Part shown: positions 30,871 to 42,792 of the stretch, in pieces
Layout: every line of letters begins with the position of its first letter
Numbering within the stretch: the stretch's first letter is position 1
From: Posidonia oceanica
Lineage: Eukaryota; Streptophyta; Magnoliopsida; Alismatales; Posidoniaceae
Direction: 5' to 3'
DNA: 64,000 nucleotides
Assembly (NCBI GenBank): GCA_037176725.1
Contig: JAZBRS010000011.1
Coordinates: 8,990,001-9,054,000, forward strand
Made by a program: the position numbers and the translations under genes
Notes under the pieces: generated by a model
Database searches by the model: none
Told to the model about the DNA's origin: nothing
Seen by the model: the letters and a program-made list of their open reading frames with translations, nothing else

Positions 30871-31432
30871 AACCATGAAAATCGGATAGTGAGTGTTCAT
30901 CATTTTCTAAGAAAAAGAGAGAGAACGTCAAGAACCTCAAACTAGGGTACTTGTTGGTACGAGGGCCTCCGATGCCAAAGTTAGTATAGGACATGGGGAT
31001 TGCATAGATCAGAGATTTTAGGCGAGAGGGCTTACTTGCCCCTTTGTGTAGTAGGGGGTATTTATAGGTCAATGCTACTCTTACAGGAGCCAAGGAAGGG
31101 CTTTTTAGAAGGATGGGGAGTCAAAGATCCACTAGATGCCTGCTCCTTCCTACTATATACTATATCCTCGGGAACATTTCTCTACACTAGTTGCTTCAGC
31201 AACACCTCTCCCTGATACCATCTTGACCCCTTGCCGCCACCGGCTCCCCCTCATGGTGGATGGGCATGACACTCATTCAAGGGGGTCAGGTAAAGGGATG
31301 GTATCAACCCCCATTATCAAATCATCCACCACCACGACACCTTATTGAATGGCAAGGAGGATGAGGTGACGATGATAACAATGGAAGTAGTGATAACTGT
31401 AGATAGATATCCCGTTTTGAACATTCGTTGAT
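30871..31432 (-). other. LTR-like sequence with minus-strand TATA box
   Basis: Minus strand carries TATAAATACCCCCTAC near 31050-31066, followed downstream by a leader-like stretch. Together with the repeats to the left this may be an LTR of an unrecognised element on the minus strand. At 31399 a start-like TGTAGATAGATATCCCGTTTTG appears, similar to the Tat-like LTR starts at 9998 and 58991, but only about 34 bases remain before the next LTR end. Confidence 0.4.
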
Positions 31433-31930
31433 TGTAATGAACCGCAAAACTACACCCAAGATTATTAGCCTAAATAAAATTAAACACAATAAAATGCTAA
31501 ATTAAATAACATCTAAAGGCTAATAAAGAGATCTAACTAGTTACTCAAGAACCTGCAGTAGACGGCTAGGTGACTCCTATTATATGCATTAGTGAAGAAA
31601 ATCTGCGACTCATCTGCACCTGTAACTAAAACCAGCAGAAAACACACATGAGTGACCGTCAAAGTCACCCAGCACACACTCCGCACAAAACCAATAAAAT
31701 CGGAAAGTGCAGAATCGATAAAACCAACCAAGTTGAAACCATAAGCTTTTGAAAACCTTTTTTTACTATTGGAAAACATTACCATTTGAAAATCACAGCG
31801 CCACACAGGCAAAATTACAAAGCCACCCTGGCCAAAACCGTAAAGCCACACAGGCACCAAAAACCACAATAACTACGAAGCCACACAGGCAAAACCTCGA
31901 GCCACACAAGCACAAAACCACATTGAGTCA
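31433..31930 (-). repeat. Chromovirus LTR fragment (3' part, minus)
   Basis: Minus-strand end CATTACA at 31433 matches the end of the gypsy-1 LTR (CATTACA at 45835). Conserved islands (GGTGACTTTGACGGTCACTC, GGAGTCACCTAGCCG) match positions around 45615-45720 and 57290-57420. It is fused at about 31930 to the plus-strand gag of gypsy-1, so it is not the 5' LTR of that element. Confidence 0.65.
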
Positions 31931-32395
31931 TGTTGCTCGGCGCCACGAAACATGTCGATGATAGAATATGAATTAGCTTTCACTTGACTAGAGCAGTTTG
32001 CTCAGGTGTTTGGCACTGAGAAGCGTCGAGCAAAGTGGTTTGTGGAGGGATTGAATCCAGCTCTCCGGTTGAGGGTCTTGGGCTATCGGTGCCCAACTCT
32101 AGTGGATGCAGTGGAACTGGCAGCCCTGTACGAGGATGACCGCAAGCTATTCCTGGAAGAGTGCCCTAAAGGCAAAGGAAAGATGTTCACTCCGCAGCCT
32201 TATGCACCTGGAGGGCCGAGCTCTGGAAGTTCTGGGAAGAAGAGGAAGGAACGCTCGGACTCCGTTGCTGAGGAAGGGCACAATGTTACTAGGAGAGGGA
32301 GTACTGGACACAGCCAGATTGGCTCGAGCAGTGGGCCAAGATCTTGTTTCAATTGTGGAAAGCCAGGGCATCTAGCTGTGCACTGTCCCAACTGA
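31930..32395 (+). pseudogene. Gypsy-1 gag C-terminal part with zinc knuckle
   Basis: Plus frame MSMIEYELAFT, a TGA stop, then LEQFAQVFGTEKRRAKWFVE and GLNPALRLRVLGY, the end of a Retrotrans_gag domain. It closes with CFNCGKPGHLAVHCPN, an intact Cys-X2-Cys-X4-His-X4-Cys knuckle, and TGA at about 32393-32395. The first half of gag is missing at the junction with the inverted LTR fragment. Confidence 0.85.
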
Positions 32396-32639
32396 CGGCA
32401 AAGTCTGGACCACGTGAGATGCTACAATTACGAGAAGACTAGACATTATCAGTGAACCTGCACTGAGCCACCAAAGACAGTTGATGATGCAACCCACCAA
32501 CCAACCAAGGGACGGGTGTTTTCCATAGCTGCTCCTGATGCTGGTCCCTCGGGGGACGTTGTAGAGGGTAAGGAGCAGGAGTGAATATGTAATCTGGGTC
32601 TTTCCTGTTGTAATGTATCCAGTACTATTCCCTAATAAT

Positions 32640-33115
32640 AATTATGGTTTGTGGTTATGATGTGTTAATGCCAAGATCTTTCCTTGTGGCTGACTAAATG
32701 GCTAGAGTCTTGTTCGACTCAGGAAGTTCTTTTTCTTTCATCTCCGAGTCGTTCGGGGCTAAAACTGGGATAAAGTCGGCAATACTAGCTTTCCAACTTG
32801 ATGTAGTGACCTCTTTGGGAGAGCACAACCTGGTATGGAAATATCTACGGTCAATTGATGTGAAGCTGGGAGAGATGGACTTCAAGGCCAGTCTGATAAT
32901 TATGGGCATGCAAGAATACGATGTCATATTGGGAATGGACTGGCTGGCGTAGCATTCGACAGTAATAGACTGTGCCAAGAAGAGGGTGATGATAGAATGC
33001 CCAGGCCAAGGGTGGTGCATGGTACAAGGAGTTAGGCCAGGAGAATCAAAAAAGATAATCTCAGCAATGAACAAAGGGCAGTGTGGGCTACCTGGCTAGT
33101 GTGACGGTATCCTCC
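32640..33115 (+). pseudogene. Gypsy-1 aspartic protease
   Basis: Frame 32698-32952 reads ARVLFDSGSSFSFISESF with the DSG catalytic triplet, then FKASLIIMGMQEYDVILGMD followed by WLA and a stop where related copies have Gln (WLAQH). A linker follows, IDCAKKRVMIECPGQGW. The protease cleaves the gag-pol polyprotein. The stop and the later frame breaks make it non-functional. Confidence 0.8.
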
Positions 33116-33139
33116 TTCCCAGCTGTAAGGATATAGGAT

Positions 33140-34051
33140 ATACCAGTGGTGCGAGAGTATCCTGATGTCTTCCCTGAGGAGCTACCTGGTATGCCACCAC
33201 ACAAGGAAGTGGAGTTTCAGATTGATCTAGTGCCAGGATCAAGTTCTATCTCGAAGACCCATTACAGAATGGCTCTTGCTGAATTGAGGGAGCTCAGTAA
33301 CTAGTTGCAGGAATTACTGGATAAAGGGTTCATCCGGCCAAGTGTCTCGCCCTAGGGAGCACTGGTATTGTTTGTTAAGAAGAAGGACGGTTCACTTCGA
33401 TTGTGTATCGACTATCGGATGCTGAATCAGATTACCATAAAGAACAAATACCCTTTGCCCAGAATAGATGACCTGTTTGATCAGCTACAAGGGGCTTCTA
33501 TTTTCTCGAAGATAGACTTGAGATCCAGTTATCATCAGCTCAAGATTCAGGAGTCTAATGTACAGAAGACAGCTTTTCAGACTCGGTATGGCCATTATGA
33601 GTTCCTAGTCATACCATTTGCACTGACAAATGCACCAGCAGCTTTCATAGACCTGATGAACAGAGTATTCAGGCCCTATTTGGATCAGTTTGTGGTGGTA
33701 TTTGTGGATGACATGCTGGTATACTCTCCCGATATAAAGACTCACCAGATGCATTTGAGAACAGTATTAGAGACACTAAGGCTGAATCAGCTCTATGTGA
33801 TGTTTTCTAAGTGTGAGTTTTGGCTGGAAGAGGTTGCATTTCTCGGCCATGTTATCTCAGGGGCAGGGATAAAGGTGGATCCAGTAAAGGTTGAAGCAGT
33901 GAACAGTTGGGCCAGACCAAAGACCGTCACAGAGATCAGGAGCTTTCTGGGCTTAGCAAGATATTATCGGAGGTTCATACAGGACTTCTCCAAAATTGCA
34001 GAACCTCTGACCAGGCTGACCCGGAAAGAAGTTTCATTTGTTTGGGACTGA
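33140..34051 (+). pseudogene. Gypsy-1 reverse transcriptase
   Basis: RT core in one frame at 33368-34051: [54 protein letters not shown], and the catalytic [11 protein letters not shown] (Asp-Asp kept). The upstream linker [15 protein letters not shown] starts near 33155, with TAG stops at 33302-33304 and about 33353-33355. A TGA at 34049-34051 replaces the Trp present in gypsy-2. Confidence 0.88.
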
Positions 34052-34640
34052 CAGTGCGAAGAAAGCTTCAATGAGTTGAAGACTCGGTTGGTCACATCTC
34101 CTATCTTGACCTTGCCATCAGGGAGTGGGGGTTTCACAGTTTACAGCGATGCCTGTGGAACAGGATTGGGATGCGTCCTGATGCAACATGGTAAGGTGGT
34201 AGCATATGCTTCCTGCAAACTTAAAGACCATGAAAAGAATTACCCCACCCATGATCTGGAACTGGTTGCAGTGGTCTTTGCCTTGAAGATTTGGAGACAT
34301 TATCTGTATGGTGAATAGTTTGAGATCTTTACAGATCATAAAAGTTTGAAGTACATATACACGTAGAAAGATCTGAACCTGAGACAGCGAAGGTGGGTGG
34401 AATACCTCAAGGACTACAACTTTAGTCTGTCCTACCACCCAGGAAAGGCTAATGTGGTTGCTGATGCACTGAGCAGATGCACTTATACAATGGCCAGCCT
34501 GATGATAAAAGAATGGCATATTCTGGAAGGGTTGGTCGAATGCAAACCACGAAGGTAGTCTCAGGGACTAGTTAGAGTGTGCCTAGCAAACCTATCTGTT
34601 CGCCCGAGGATGATTGAGGTTGTTGTAGCTGCTCAGTAGT
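34052..34640 (+). pseudogene. Gypsy-1 RNase H and linker
   Basis: Frame 34076-34318 carries [36 protein letters not shown] and, after a TAG in place of Gln at 34316-34318, FTDHKSLKY, that is the Asp, Glu and Asp of a gypsy RNase H. Then come [20 protein letters not shown] and [10 protein letters not shown], the standard tether region, with further TAG stops near 34365, 34557 and 34637. Confidence 0.85.
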
Positions 34641-35055
34641 TTGATCCATTTGTGCCTAGAATCTGGTGGAAGATGGAGGTAGGAGAGGTGCCCCACTTCT
34701 CGGTTGGAGTAGACGGTGGGCTCAGATATGACTTGCGTCTGTATGTGCCTCAAGTGGAGGAGGTGAAGCAGAGTCTACTGAATGAAGCTCACCAGTCCAG
34801 GTATACAATTCATCCAGGAAGCACCAAAATGTATAAGGATCTGAAGAAAAATTTCTGGTGGTCTGGAATGAAGAAGGAAATTGCTGAGTATGTGGCAAGG
34901 TGTGCAACCTGCCAGATGGTAAAGATTGAACATCAGAAGCCTGGAGGGACTCTACAACCCTTAGACATTCCTGTCTGGAAATGGGAGCATGTGTCGATGG
35001 ATTTTGTTACAGGATTACCCAAGACAAGGAGGAAGAATGATACTGTATGGGTGGT
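34641..35055 (+). pseudogene. Gypsy-1 integrase, first part (split by Athila-like element)
   Basis: Integrase zinc-binding domain: HPGSTKMYKDLKKNFWW, MKKEIAEYVARCATCQ (His and Cys ligands), then the core start WEHVSMDFVTGLP with the first catalytic Asp. The frame is interrupted at 35056 by the inserted element and resumes at 42793. Confidence 0.88.
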
Positions 35056-36365
35056 TGATGTGAATTTTTAAATAACTGCAAGTGCACGGTGTAGTATGTA
35101 GTACGTATGCAAGTACAAGTCGATCCCACAGAGACTCAAGACTTTCAAATCTTTGATTGTGATAAGCGAATTAGAAAATTAAAAGAGATGATGATGGATT
35201 CTATCTAAAGTTAATTACGAAGAAGGAATCACAAAGAGAATATTGATAGTAAAAAGCACATCTAGAGTTTCTATCCATTAGATCATAGTGGATCATGCAA
35301 ATAACTAGTTCATCTCGTCTTTTACAACAAGTTCTAACTATCAAGGATTATTATTAAACAAGAATAATGCATGAAGATGAAACACCCTACTATGCAATAT
35401 CAAGATCTAACATGTCAATAACGAGAATAAACCATAAAGAAGCATTATTCTATGATGATCTATCAAGATGTATGTTTGCATAATATACCAAGATAATGAC
35501 ATATATGAAACGTTTCTTATTTCTAAACAACAATCATTAAGTATAGACCATGAGAATACTTGATTAACAATGATCTATCAAAATATAATTGCAAAAGTAG
35601 ATAATAAGAAAGAGACAATGATCATGAACCATAAAAGACGAGACGAGACTAAATATTGCAATCATGTCCTAGAACTAACTTCAAGAACCCTAGATGTAAA
35701 GAGTGGTTTAGCCTAACATGGCAATGGAAATAAACATGCAAGAAATTAAATGAACATTTAGAGACAACATGATTAAAATAAAATGAGAATTTTTATTAAT
35801 TAAAACCTAGAAGCTACACCATTTGAGAGTCCTCCACACATGCAAGAGAGGAAGAAGGCCCCAGAGAAGAAGTATTCAAAGTCGAAGCTTTCTTTCCCCC
35901 CAACACATTGGGTCTATTTATAGACTTACAAGGTTAATCCCTGTTCGGAAACAAATCCGATTCAAATAACAAATATTCAATACAAATACATAAAAGATAC
36001 GTCGTTATCTTGATCCACACGGAAGAATCAATCAAAATATCAAATCTGGGAGCCTCCCAAGCGCCCAAACTGCCAACTTGCGCCTTCGAGGCGCCCGTAT
36101 CTCCTCGATTTTGCTAATTCGAAATCTCTGATTCTTTGGCATTTTATTTCTTATCTTTTAAAAACTTGATTTTCAGAATTTGTCTTTTCTTTACATGCCT
36201 CCATGGATCTGTGCCAAAATTTGCTTCTTTTCTCTTTTATTTTCATTACTTCACCTAATTACTTGGTTCCTGCACAAATTGCATAAAACACCCTTGAGAT
36301 GTATTATTTATATACAAAATAGATAAATATGCGATATGAAATATGTAACAATAATGTGCTCATCA
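35056..36365 (-). repeat. Athila-like 3' LTR
   Basis: Nearly identical to 41479-42787. On the minus strand it is preceded by a purine-rich tract, GGTATGGGGGTATT, at 36366-36380, the polypurine primer. Confidence 0.92.
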
Positions 36366-37597
36366 AATACCCCCATACCTATCTTTTGCTAGTCCTCGAG
36401 CAAAACCTAAAACTAACCTAATCTTTAGAAAAACAGCAAAATCCTAACTCACTTTCGCAGGAATCGCGATTGCACTTAGCACGTGCAACAAACCTTTAAA
36501 CCCTTAAGTTGCCCTAGTAGACAAGTGGTGTATCGTGAGGGTTTGCAGTGGATTTACCCACAAAATCCTAGAAGAAAGGGGGAAATGGAAATAAAAAGAT
36601 AAAAAATATATATATATTTACACTATCACTATCCACAATCTTTTAACAAGTTAGGAAGCTTCTAAAATACCTTGAGTCTTTACTCTCTAGCTCTACCTCA
36701 AGTCAAGATATCTCTCTCCTCCTCATGTCATGGAGACTCTTTCCTATTTGACTCACATGTACCTTGTGTTTGTGAAAATAGTCTTTAACAATGATTTTCA
36801 AGTCCTACCTGAGCACCTTTACATTTTATTTAAAACAATTCAGAGACTTTAATCTTGCTTTCTTAGGCTTTTTCTTGGCTACCTATTTAGTGAGCTTTAG
36901 GTCGATGATTTCCAAACCAGACGGCTTTAGGACAACAGGTGTTGAGACACTCCTAAGGACTTAATTACTCAAGTAATGAAGGCCACAAAGACAAGATTTT
37001 CCTTTTCTTTCTTTCTTTCTTTTTTTTCATGCTTTTGTCCTCTATTCACCTTTTTACGTGAATATCCAATGCTTCCTGAGGCACGGTTACCTAGTTACTC
37101 AGTGACTGTTAGACTTTTAGCCTTTTTTTTCTCTTTTTTTTTATATGCTCAGGTGTTCAAGTCTTCCTTCTTTCTTTCTTTTTTCATAGTCAATGACTAA
37201 AGTGTAAGTGCAAGATAAGGTACACATGTGTTTAAGGATAATCCAGATGATGATATTTTTTAGATTTTGTCTCCAATCTAGGGTTTGAGAGACTCTATTC
37301 TATCGGCTTTACCTTTGAAATTTAACTCAAAGTCACTTATCCACCCCTAGCTAGCTAAATTATTATGGATAATTCCTAATTATTTTTTTTGTTTGTATTT
37401 TTTTTTTTCAATACAGAAAATGAAAAAGACACAGAGAAGACTCCCCCCATACCTAAACAATGCATTGTCCTCAATGTATGCAACAATATGATATGATCAA
37501 TGAATTGAAATAAAGTTAGAACAATGATACCTGATCAGGGATGAAATGCTTCTACTGTTAAAAGAGAAATATATATATAAATATAAAAATATTTACA
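36366..37597 (-). other. Athila-like element, 3' untranslated region
   Basis: Between protease and 3' LTR, with no coding sequence for RT or integrase. It holds T-rich runs (TTTCTTTC near 37005, long T tracts at 37120-37145 and 37380-37412). The size is too small for a pol gene. Confidence 0.6.
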
Positions 37598-38554
37598 CTA
37601 TAGACAAAAACTTAGGTCTCGTGATTTAGGTGGGGGCCTAGCCTTCCAAACTGCTTCCCTCTTTTCCAAAAACCATTTCAACTCATCCTCAGTTAATTCA
37701 AAAATATCCTCCTTTGTGAATGAGGCTATAAATGCTCCATATTCCTCATATGCATTTTGAGTCCTTGGGTGGATGTCTATGTACGATGGCACATGAGCTG
37801 ATTTAGTGATAGGATCTGAATAATGAGGTGGAATGTAGATAGTGGAACTAATGGATTTATCATTAGATGAAAAAGATGGTTCGAGTGGGGGCTCATGAGG
37901 GGTAGGAAGAGGTTCAATTCCAACATTGACTATTTGCTCATGGACCTTCTCAGTAAGCTTCTCTACTTGAACTTTTTTACACTTGTTTGAATTCCTAGAC
38001 TTTGACTTAGCCTTAGTTTTGGGTCCAAGCCCCATATGCAAAATATTGGGATTTTCGAGGGAATGCATAGATTGATTATCTATCTTGAAAACATTAAGTT
38101 CTACCATCATGTTCCCAAATGTGAGCTTCAACATACCACTCCAACAATTGATCAGGGCATTGGATGTTACCAAAAATGGTCGACCCAAAATGATAGGTAT
38201 TTGACCCTTTGGGTTTGAGACCGGTTGGGTTTCTAGAACAATGAAATCCACAGGATATATGAATCCCCCAACCTTCACAAGAACATCTTCTATTATCCCC
38301 ATAGGCTTTTTGATGGACCTATCAGCTAATTGTATTGTGACAGAAGTAGGCTTGAGTTCTCCTAATCCTAATTGCTCGTAGATAGTGTAAGGGATTAGGT
38401 TAATGCTTGCACATAGGTCAAGGAGTGCATTATTAATAACAGAATTTCCAATAACACAAGAAATAATAGGACAACCTGGGTCCTTCTGCTTCGTTGGAAT
38501 TGGACTAGTCAGGATGGAGCTTACATTGGTAGTGAGAAATGCCTTCTTTGGCAC
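37598..38554 (-). pseudogene. Athila-like retropepsin with altered active site
   Basis: 318-residue open frame on the minus strand. It contains the Athila protease core: GNSVINNALLDLCASINLIP, YEQLGLGELKPTSVTIQLAD, IIEDVLVKVGGFIYPVDFIV, IPIILGRPFLVTS. The active-site triplet, normally Asp-Leu-Gly-Ala-Ser in this lineage, reads Asp-Leu-Cys-Ala-Ser; the Gly to Cys change probably kills catalysis. A C-terminal extension ends WKARPPPKSRDLSFCL and no RT follows. Upstream, stops separate it from gag. Confidence 0.82.
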
Positions 38555-39141
38555 TTGGGTTGTTTTCTTCTAGGTACACATGTCTTTTAGATATTTTGCT
38601 TACATGGGTACTTGTTGGATCACATCCGGAAGTGGAATATTGACTCTGACTTGCTCAAAGATTTGTCTAACCTTATCCATGTTAGCCATTTTATTAGACC
38701 TAAGTCTATTTAGAAATGGTGCTTTTGGCTGGATGGGTTGACTCGACTTAGAAACTAAGGGCTCTTCAGACTAGCCTGGGATGAATTGATCATTTGGGCT
38801 TGAGTTAGATGGTGGATCCTTTTGAGTCAAATCAGGCATGACAACATGGTTGTTAACATGTTTTCCAGATCTCAAAGAGATGACCGAGTTTACTGTATCT
38901 ATCTGGAGATCATTAAGCATATTAACCTGATGGACCTGTTGGGATAGATTTGGATTTTGGCCCTTTGGGTTTACCTCAGGTTGGCTTGGAAATTTTCCTT
39001 TTTCCCTCTCTCCTATTGTGGCTGCTAGCTAACCCATCTACATCTCTTGATGAGCTATGGCCTGAGTATTAGCTGTGAGAGATTGACCTGTGGAACTCAT
39101 AAAATTGTGTGTGGCCCTAACAAACGTCTCTAGACTCTTTT

Positions 39142-40296
39142 CTAAAGAATTGATTTTTTATCTTCAACGCTTGGTGGGTGAAAAGGTGGATTGGCTTGTG
39201 GACCCTGATTGTAATAAGGTCTAAGCTGACTGGGACTTGTTTGATTCAGACTAGGCCCAGTTTGATGTGGTCCTTGGGTCCATGAAAAATTGGAATAGTT
39301 CCTCCACCCAAGATTGTAGGTGGAAGCATAAGGATCATGACTTTGTCTTTGATAGGCCACATTGACTTGCTCAGGTTCATTAACTGTTGGGCTCATGAAT
39401 GGACACTCTTCAACAAGATGATTAGATGCTTGGCATCTAGTGCAAATAGGATTGGATTGAGAGACTTGACTCACAAGGGCACTATTTTGAAGCTCAAGGG
39501 CTTCAATCCTACGTATCAAGGCAGCCATTTTTGCTTGATCAGCAACAGATGTTTCTACTACATGCTTGCCTCTAGAAGGTGTAGCATTATCACTAGTGGT
39601 TTCCCACTGTACTGTTTTCTTAGCTATCTCTTCTAAAAATCCCCAAGCCTCTTCTTCACTTTTTCCCATGAAATTCCCTTGACACATGGACTCCAACAAT
39701 GTCCTAGAAGAATAATTTAGCCCTTCATAAACAATTTGACACAATCTCCACTTTTCAATTTCATGATGTGGACATTGAGCTAGAAGATCTTTAAACCTCT
39801 CTAGGCATTTCCAAAATTGTTCAGAATCTACTTGCTTAAATCCATTAATTTCTTTCCTAAGTTGTTGGGTCTTATGATGTGGAAAATATTTCTTCAAGAA
39901 GACTTTCACAAAATAATTCCATGTGCTTATTGAATCAATGGGGAGACTATATAACCACTTCTTTGCCCCATCCTTTAGTGCAAATGATATGAATCTCAAT
40001 TTAATTGCATCATCCGATAACTATTGTAACTTTATCATTGCACACACTTCTTCAAACTCCCTAACAAAAAGGTAGGCATCCCCTTCTCCACTAAATTTGG
40101 GCAACATGCTAATGTAGTGGGCCTTAAGCTCAAAATTGTTCCCATTAGGTGCAGGCATTCTAATGCATGAAGGTTGGGCTATTCTAACGGGGTAGCATCT
40201 ATCCTGAAGGGATTGTTGATTAATTAATTCATCCAACTTTGTATCTTCAATATCACTTTTAAAACAATCATGTGGGTTGGGTTCTAAACTAACCAA
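39142..40296 (-). pseudogene. Athila-like gag with one nonsense codon
   Basis: Starts at 40296 (MVSLEPNPHDCFKSDI). The first 91 residues end in a TAG at 40021-40023 that stands where the family has Gln (KLQ-stop-LSDDAIKL). The frame then continues to 39142: FALKDGAKKWLYSLP, FLKKYFPHHKTQQLRKEING, CPHHEIEKWRLCQIVYEGL, all typical Retrotrans_gag of Athila. A Cys-X2-Cys-containing stretch, CTRCQASNHLVEECPF, forms a zinc knuckle. After 39142 the frame shifts; the following gag-protease linker (LRSGKHVNNHV) is visible in another frame around 38865. Confidence 0.85.
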
Positions 40297-41454
40297 GCGA
40301 TGTGTATAGTCCCTAACCCAAACTGACTCGACTTGATGGACTGATGAATCCTAAATTAGATGAGAATCTAGATAGATGAGAGGATACCTAAATCTAAAGA
40401 TAGACAAGGGACGAATCGACGCAAACCCTAATCTAAACACACAAGGCACAAAAAAAAAATCCTAACTCTAAGGTTGACCTAGAAATCTAGACACCTCCTA
40501 ACTTTAAAGTTGGCTTTCAAGATTATCAAACTCAAAAATCCCTAACCTAATTGGCCAGGTAAGTGGAGGAATGTGGGAGGCTCCTCGTGCTTTTGCAATG
40601 GACCTAATTAGAGAACCACCTTTCTTTTAAGGCGTAGCCTTGTAAACCACTTACCTAGACACCAAAAAGGTAAGAAAATTCCAAATTTGATTCTCTATTA
40701 AGCTTCCTTTCCTAATCGAGGTCAAAACTCTAGGGGCTGATGTCTAATCAATTTTAAATTAAGCTCAAAGTCAATGTAATATGTGGTTTGCTGTTTGTGG
40801 GCCAAGGAAGGGTGATGAAATCCCCCCTTATCTTGATTGGGTTTTGCCCTTAAAAATCTATTAATATGAGATGCAACAACCAATTATGCAACAACCAAGT
40901 TGTGGAATCCTAAATCTATATGCTCTCTAATGCACAAAAAAAAAAAAGACTCACCTTGATTCTCCAGCAATCACCAACAATTAATAAAATTAACTGAAAA
41001 TAAATACTGGTAAATCAGTAAACATGCAATCCTATATGATGAATGACTTAAACAGGCAAGTATAGGTTTCTAATCTTATGATGCAGGATTTTCTTTAATG
41101 TTCAAGTTGCACGTATTTTAAATTAATGATCAGAGAATAATATCAAAAAATAATTGCAGATATATATTGAAAAAGTCAAAACAAACTAACCTGCAAAAAT
41201 TGACAATATTTACCAAAAATATGAGCACCTCCTAGGCATCCGTAAAGCAACGAAATGCTTCAAAATTCTTCCTACGTGCTCCTTTTCTCTTATGTTATAT
41301 CCAGCAAATTTAAATATCCAAAACCAAAATCTCGCACTGCAAACACGACTCAAAACAGACTTTTGATGCACGACTTGACACAATGACAACTGCGTATACT
41401 TAAATTAAAACTAATCTGAATAATCACAATCAAAACTAAAAAAAATACAACGAG
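40297..41454 (-). other. Athila-like element, leader
   Basis: Between the primer-binding site and gag. No coding sequence is seen; it is AT-rich with scattered CCTAACT words. Confidence 0.6.
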
Positions 41455-41472
41455 TCCTCGGCAACGGTGCCA
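41455..41472 (-). other. tRNA-Asp primer-binding site
   Basis: Minus strand TGGCACCGTTGCCGAGGA, about six bases inside the end of the 5' LTR. It differs at two positions from the complement of the plant tRNA-Asp 3' end (TGGCGCCGTTGCCGGGGA), the usual Athila primer. Confidence 0.8.
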
Positions 41473-41478
41473 AAAACT

Positions 41479-42787
41479 TGATGTGAATTTTTAAATAACT
41501 GCAAGTGCACGGCATACTATGTAGTACGTATGCAAGTACGGGTCGATCCCACAGAGACTCAAGACTTTCAAATCTTTGATTGTGATAAGCGAATTAGAAA
41601 ATTAAAAGAGATGATGATGGATTCTATCTAAAGTTAATTACGAAGAAGGAATCACAAAGAGAATATTGATAGTAAAAAGCACATCTAGAGTTTCTATCCA
41701 TTAGATCATAGTGGATCATGCAAATAACTAGTTCATCTCGTCTTTTACAACAAGTTCTAACTATCAAGGATTATTATTAAACAAGAATAATGCATGAAGA
41801 TGAAACACCTACTATGCAATATCAAGATCTAACATGTCAATAACGAGAATAAACCATAAAGAAGCATTATTCTATGATGGTCTATCAAGATGTATGTTTG
41901 CATAATATACCAAGATAATGACATATATGAAACGTTTCTTATTTCTAAACAACAATCATTAAGTATAGACCATGAGAATACTTGATTAACAATGATCTAT
42001 CAAAATATAATTGCAAAAGTAGATAATAAGAAAGAGACAATGATCATGAACCATAAAAGACGAGACGAGACTAAATATTGCAATCATGTCCTAGATCTAA
42101 CTTCAAGAACCCTAGATGTAAAGAGTGGTTTAGCCTAACATGGCAATGGAAATAAACATGCAAGAAATTAAATGAACATTTAGAGACAACATGATTAAAA
42201 TAAAATGAGAATTTTTATTAATTAAAACCTAGAAGCTACACCATTTGAGAGTCCTCCACACATGCAAGAGAGGAAGAAGGCCCCAGAGAAGAAGTATTCA
42301 AAGTCGAAGCTTTCTTTCCCCCCAACACATTGGGTCTATTTATAGACTTACAAGGTTAATCCCTGTTCGGAAACAAATCCGATTCAAATAACAAATATTC
42401 AATACAAATACATAAAAGATACGTCGTTATCTTGATCCACACGGAAGAATCAATCAAAATATCAAATCTGGGAGCCTCCCAAGCGCCCAAACTGCCAACT
42501 TGCGCCTTCGAGGCGCCCGTATCTCCTCGATTTTGCTAATTCGAAATCTCTGATTCTTTGGCATTTTATTTCTTATCTTTTAAAAACTTGATTTTCAGAA
42601 TTTGTCTTTTCTTTACATGCCTCCATGGATCTGTGCCAAAATTTGCTTCTTTTCTCTTTTATTTTCATTACTTCACCTAATTACTTGGTTCCTGCACAAA
42701 TTGCATAAAACACCCTTGAGACATATTATTTATATACAAAATAGATCAATATGGGATATGAAATATGTAACAATAATGTGCTCATCA
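41479..42787 (-). repeat. Athila-like 5' LTR
   Basis: Partner of 35056-36365. On the minus strand it runs from TGATGAGCACATTATTG at 42787 to TTCACATCA at 41479. Confidence 0.92.
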
Positions 42788-42792
42788 GTGAT

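Larger units (their letters stand above)
35056..42787 (-). mobile_element. Athila-like non-autonomous gag-protease LTR element
   Basis: 7732-bp element on the minus strand, inserted in the gypsy-1 integrase. The LTRs are 35056-36365 (3') and 41479-42787 (5'), 1310 and 1309 bp, differing by only about a dozen positions by eye. They start TGATGAGCAC and end TTCACATCA on the minus strand. The target-site copies are GTGGT (35051-35055) and GTGAT (42788-42792), one mismatch. A tRNA-Asp-type primer site follows the 5' LTR. The interior of 5.1 kb encodes gag and protease only; no RT, RNase H or integrase is present. It must use enzymes of another element. It matches the idea of gag-bearing terminal-repeat elements known from plants. 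Confidence 0.9.
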
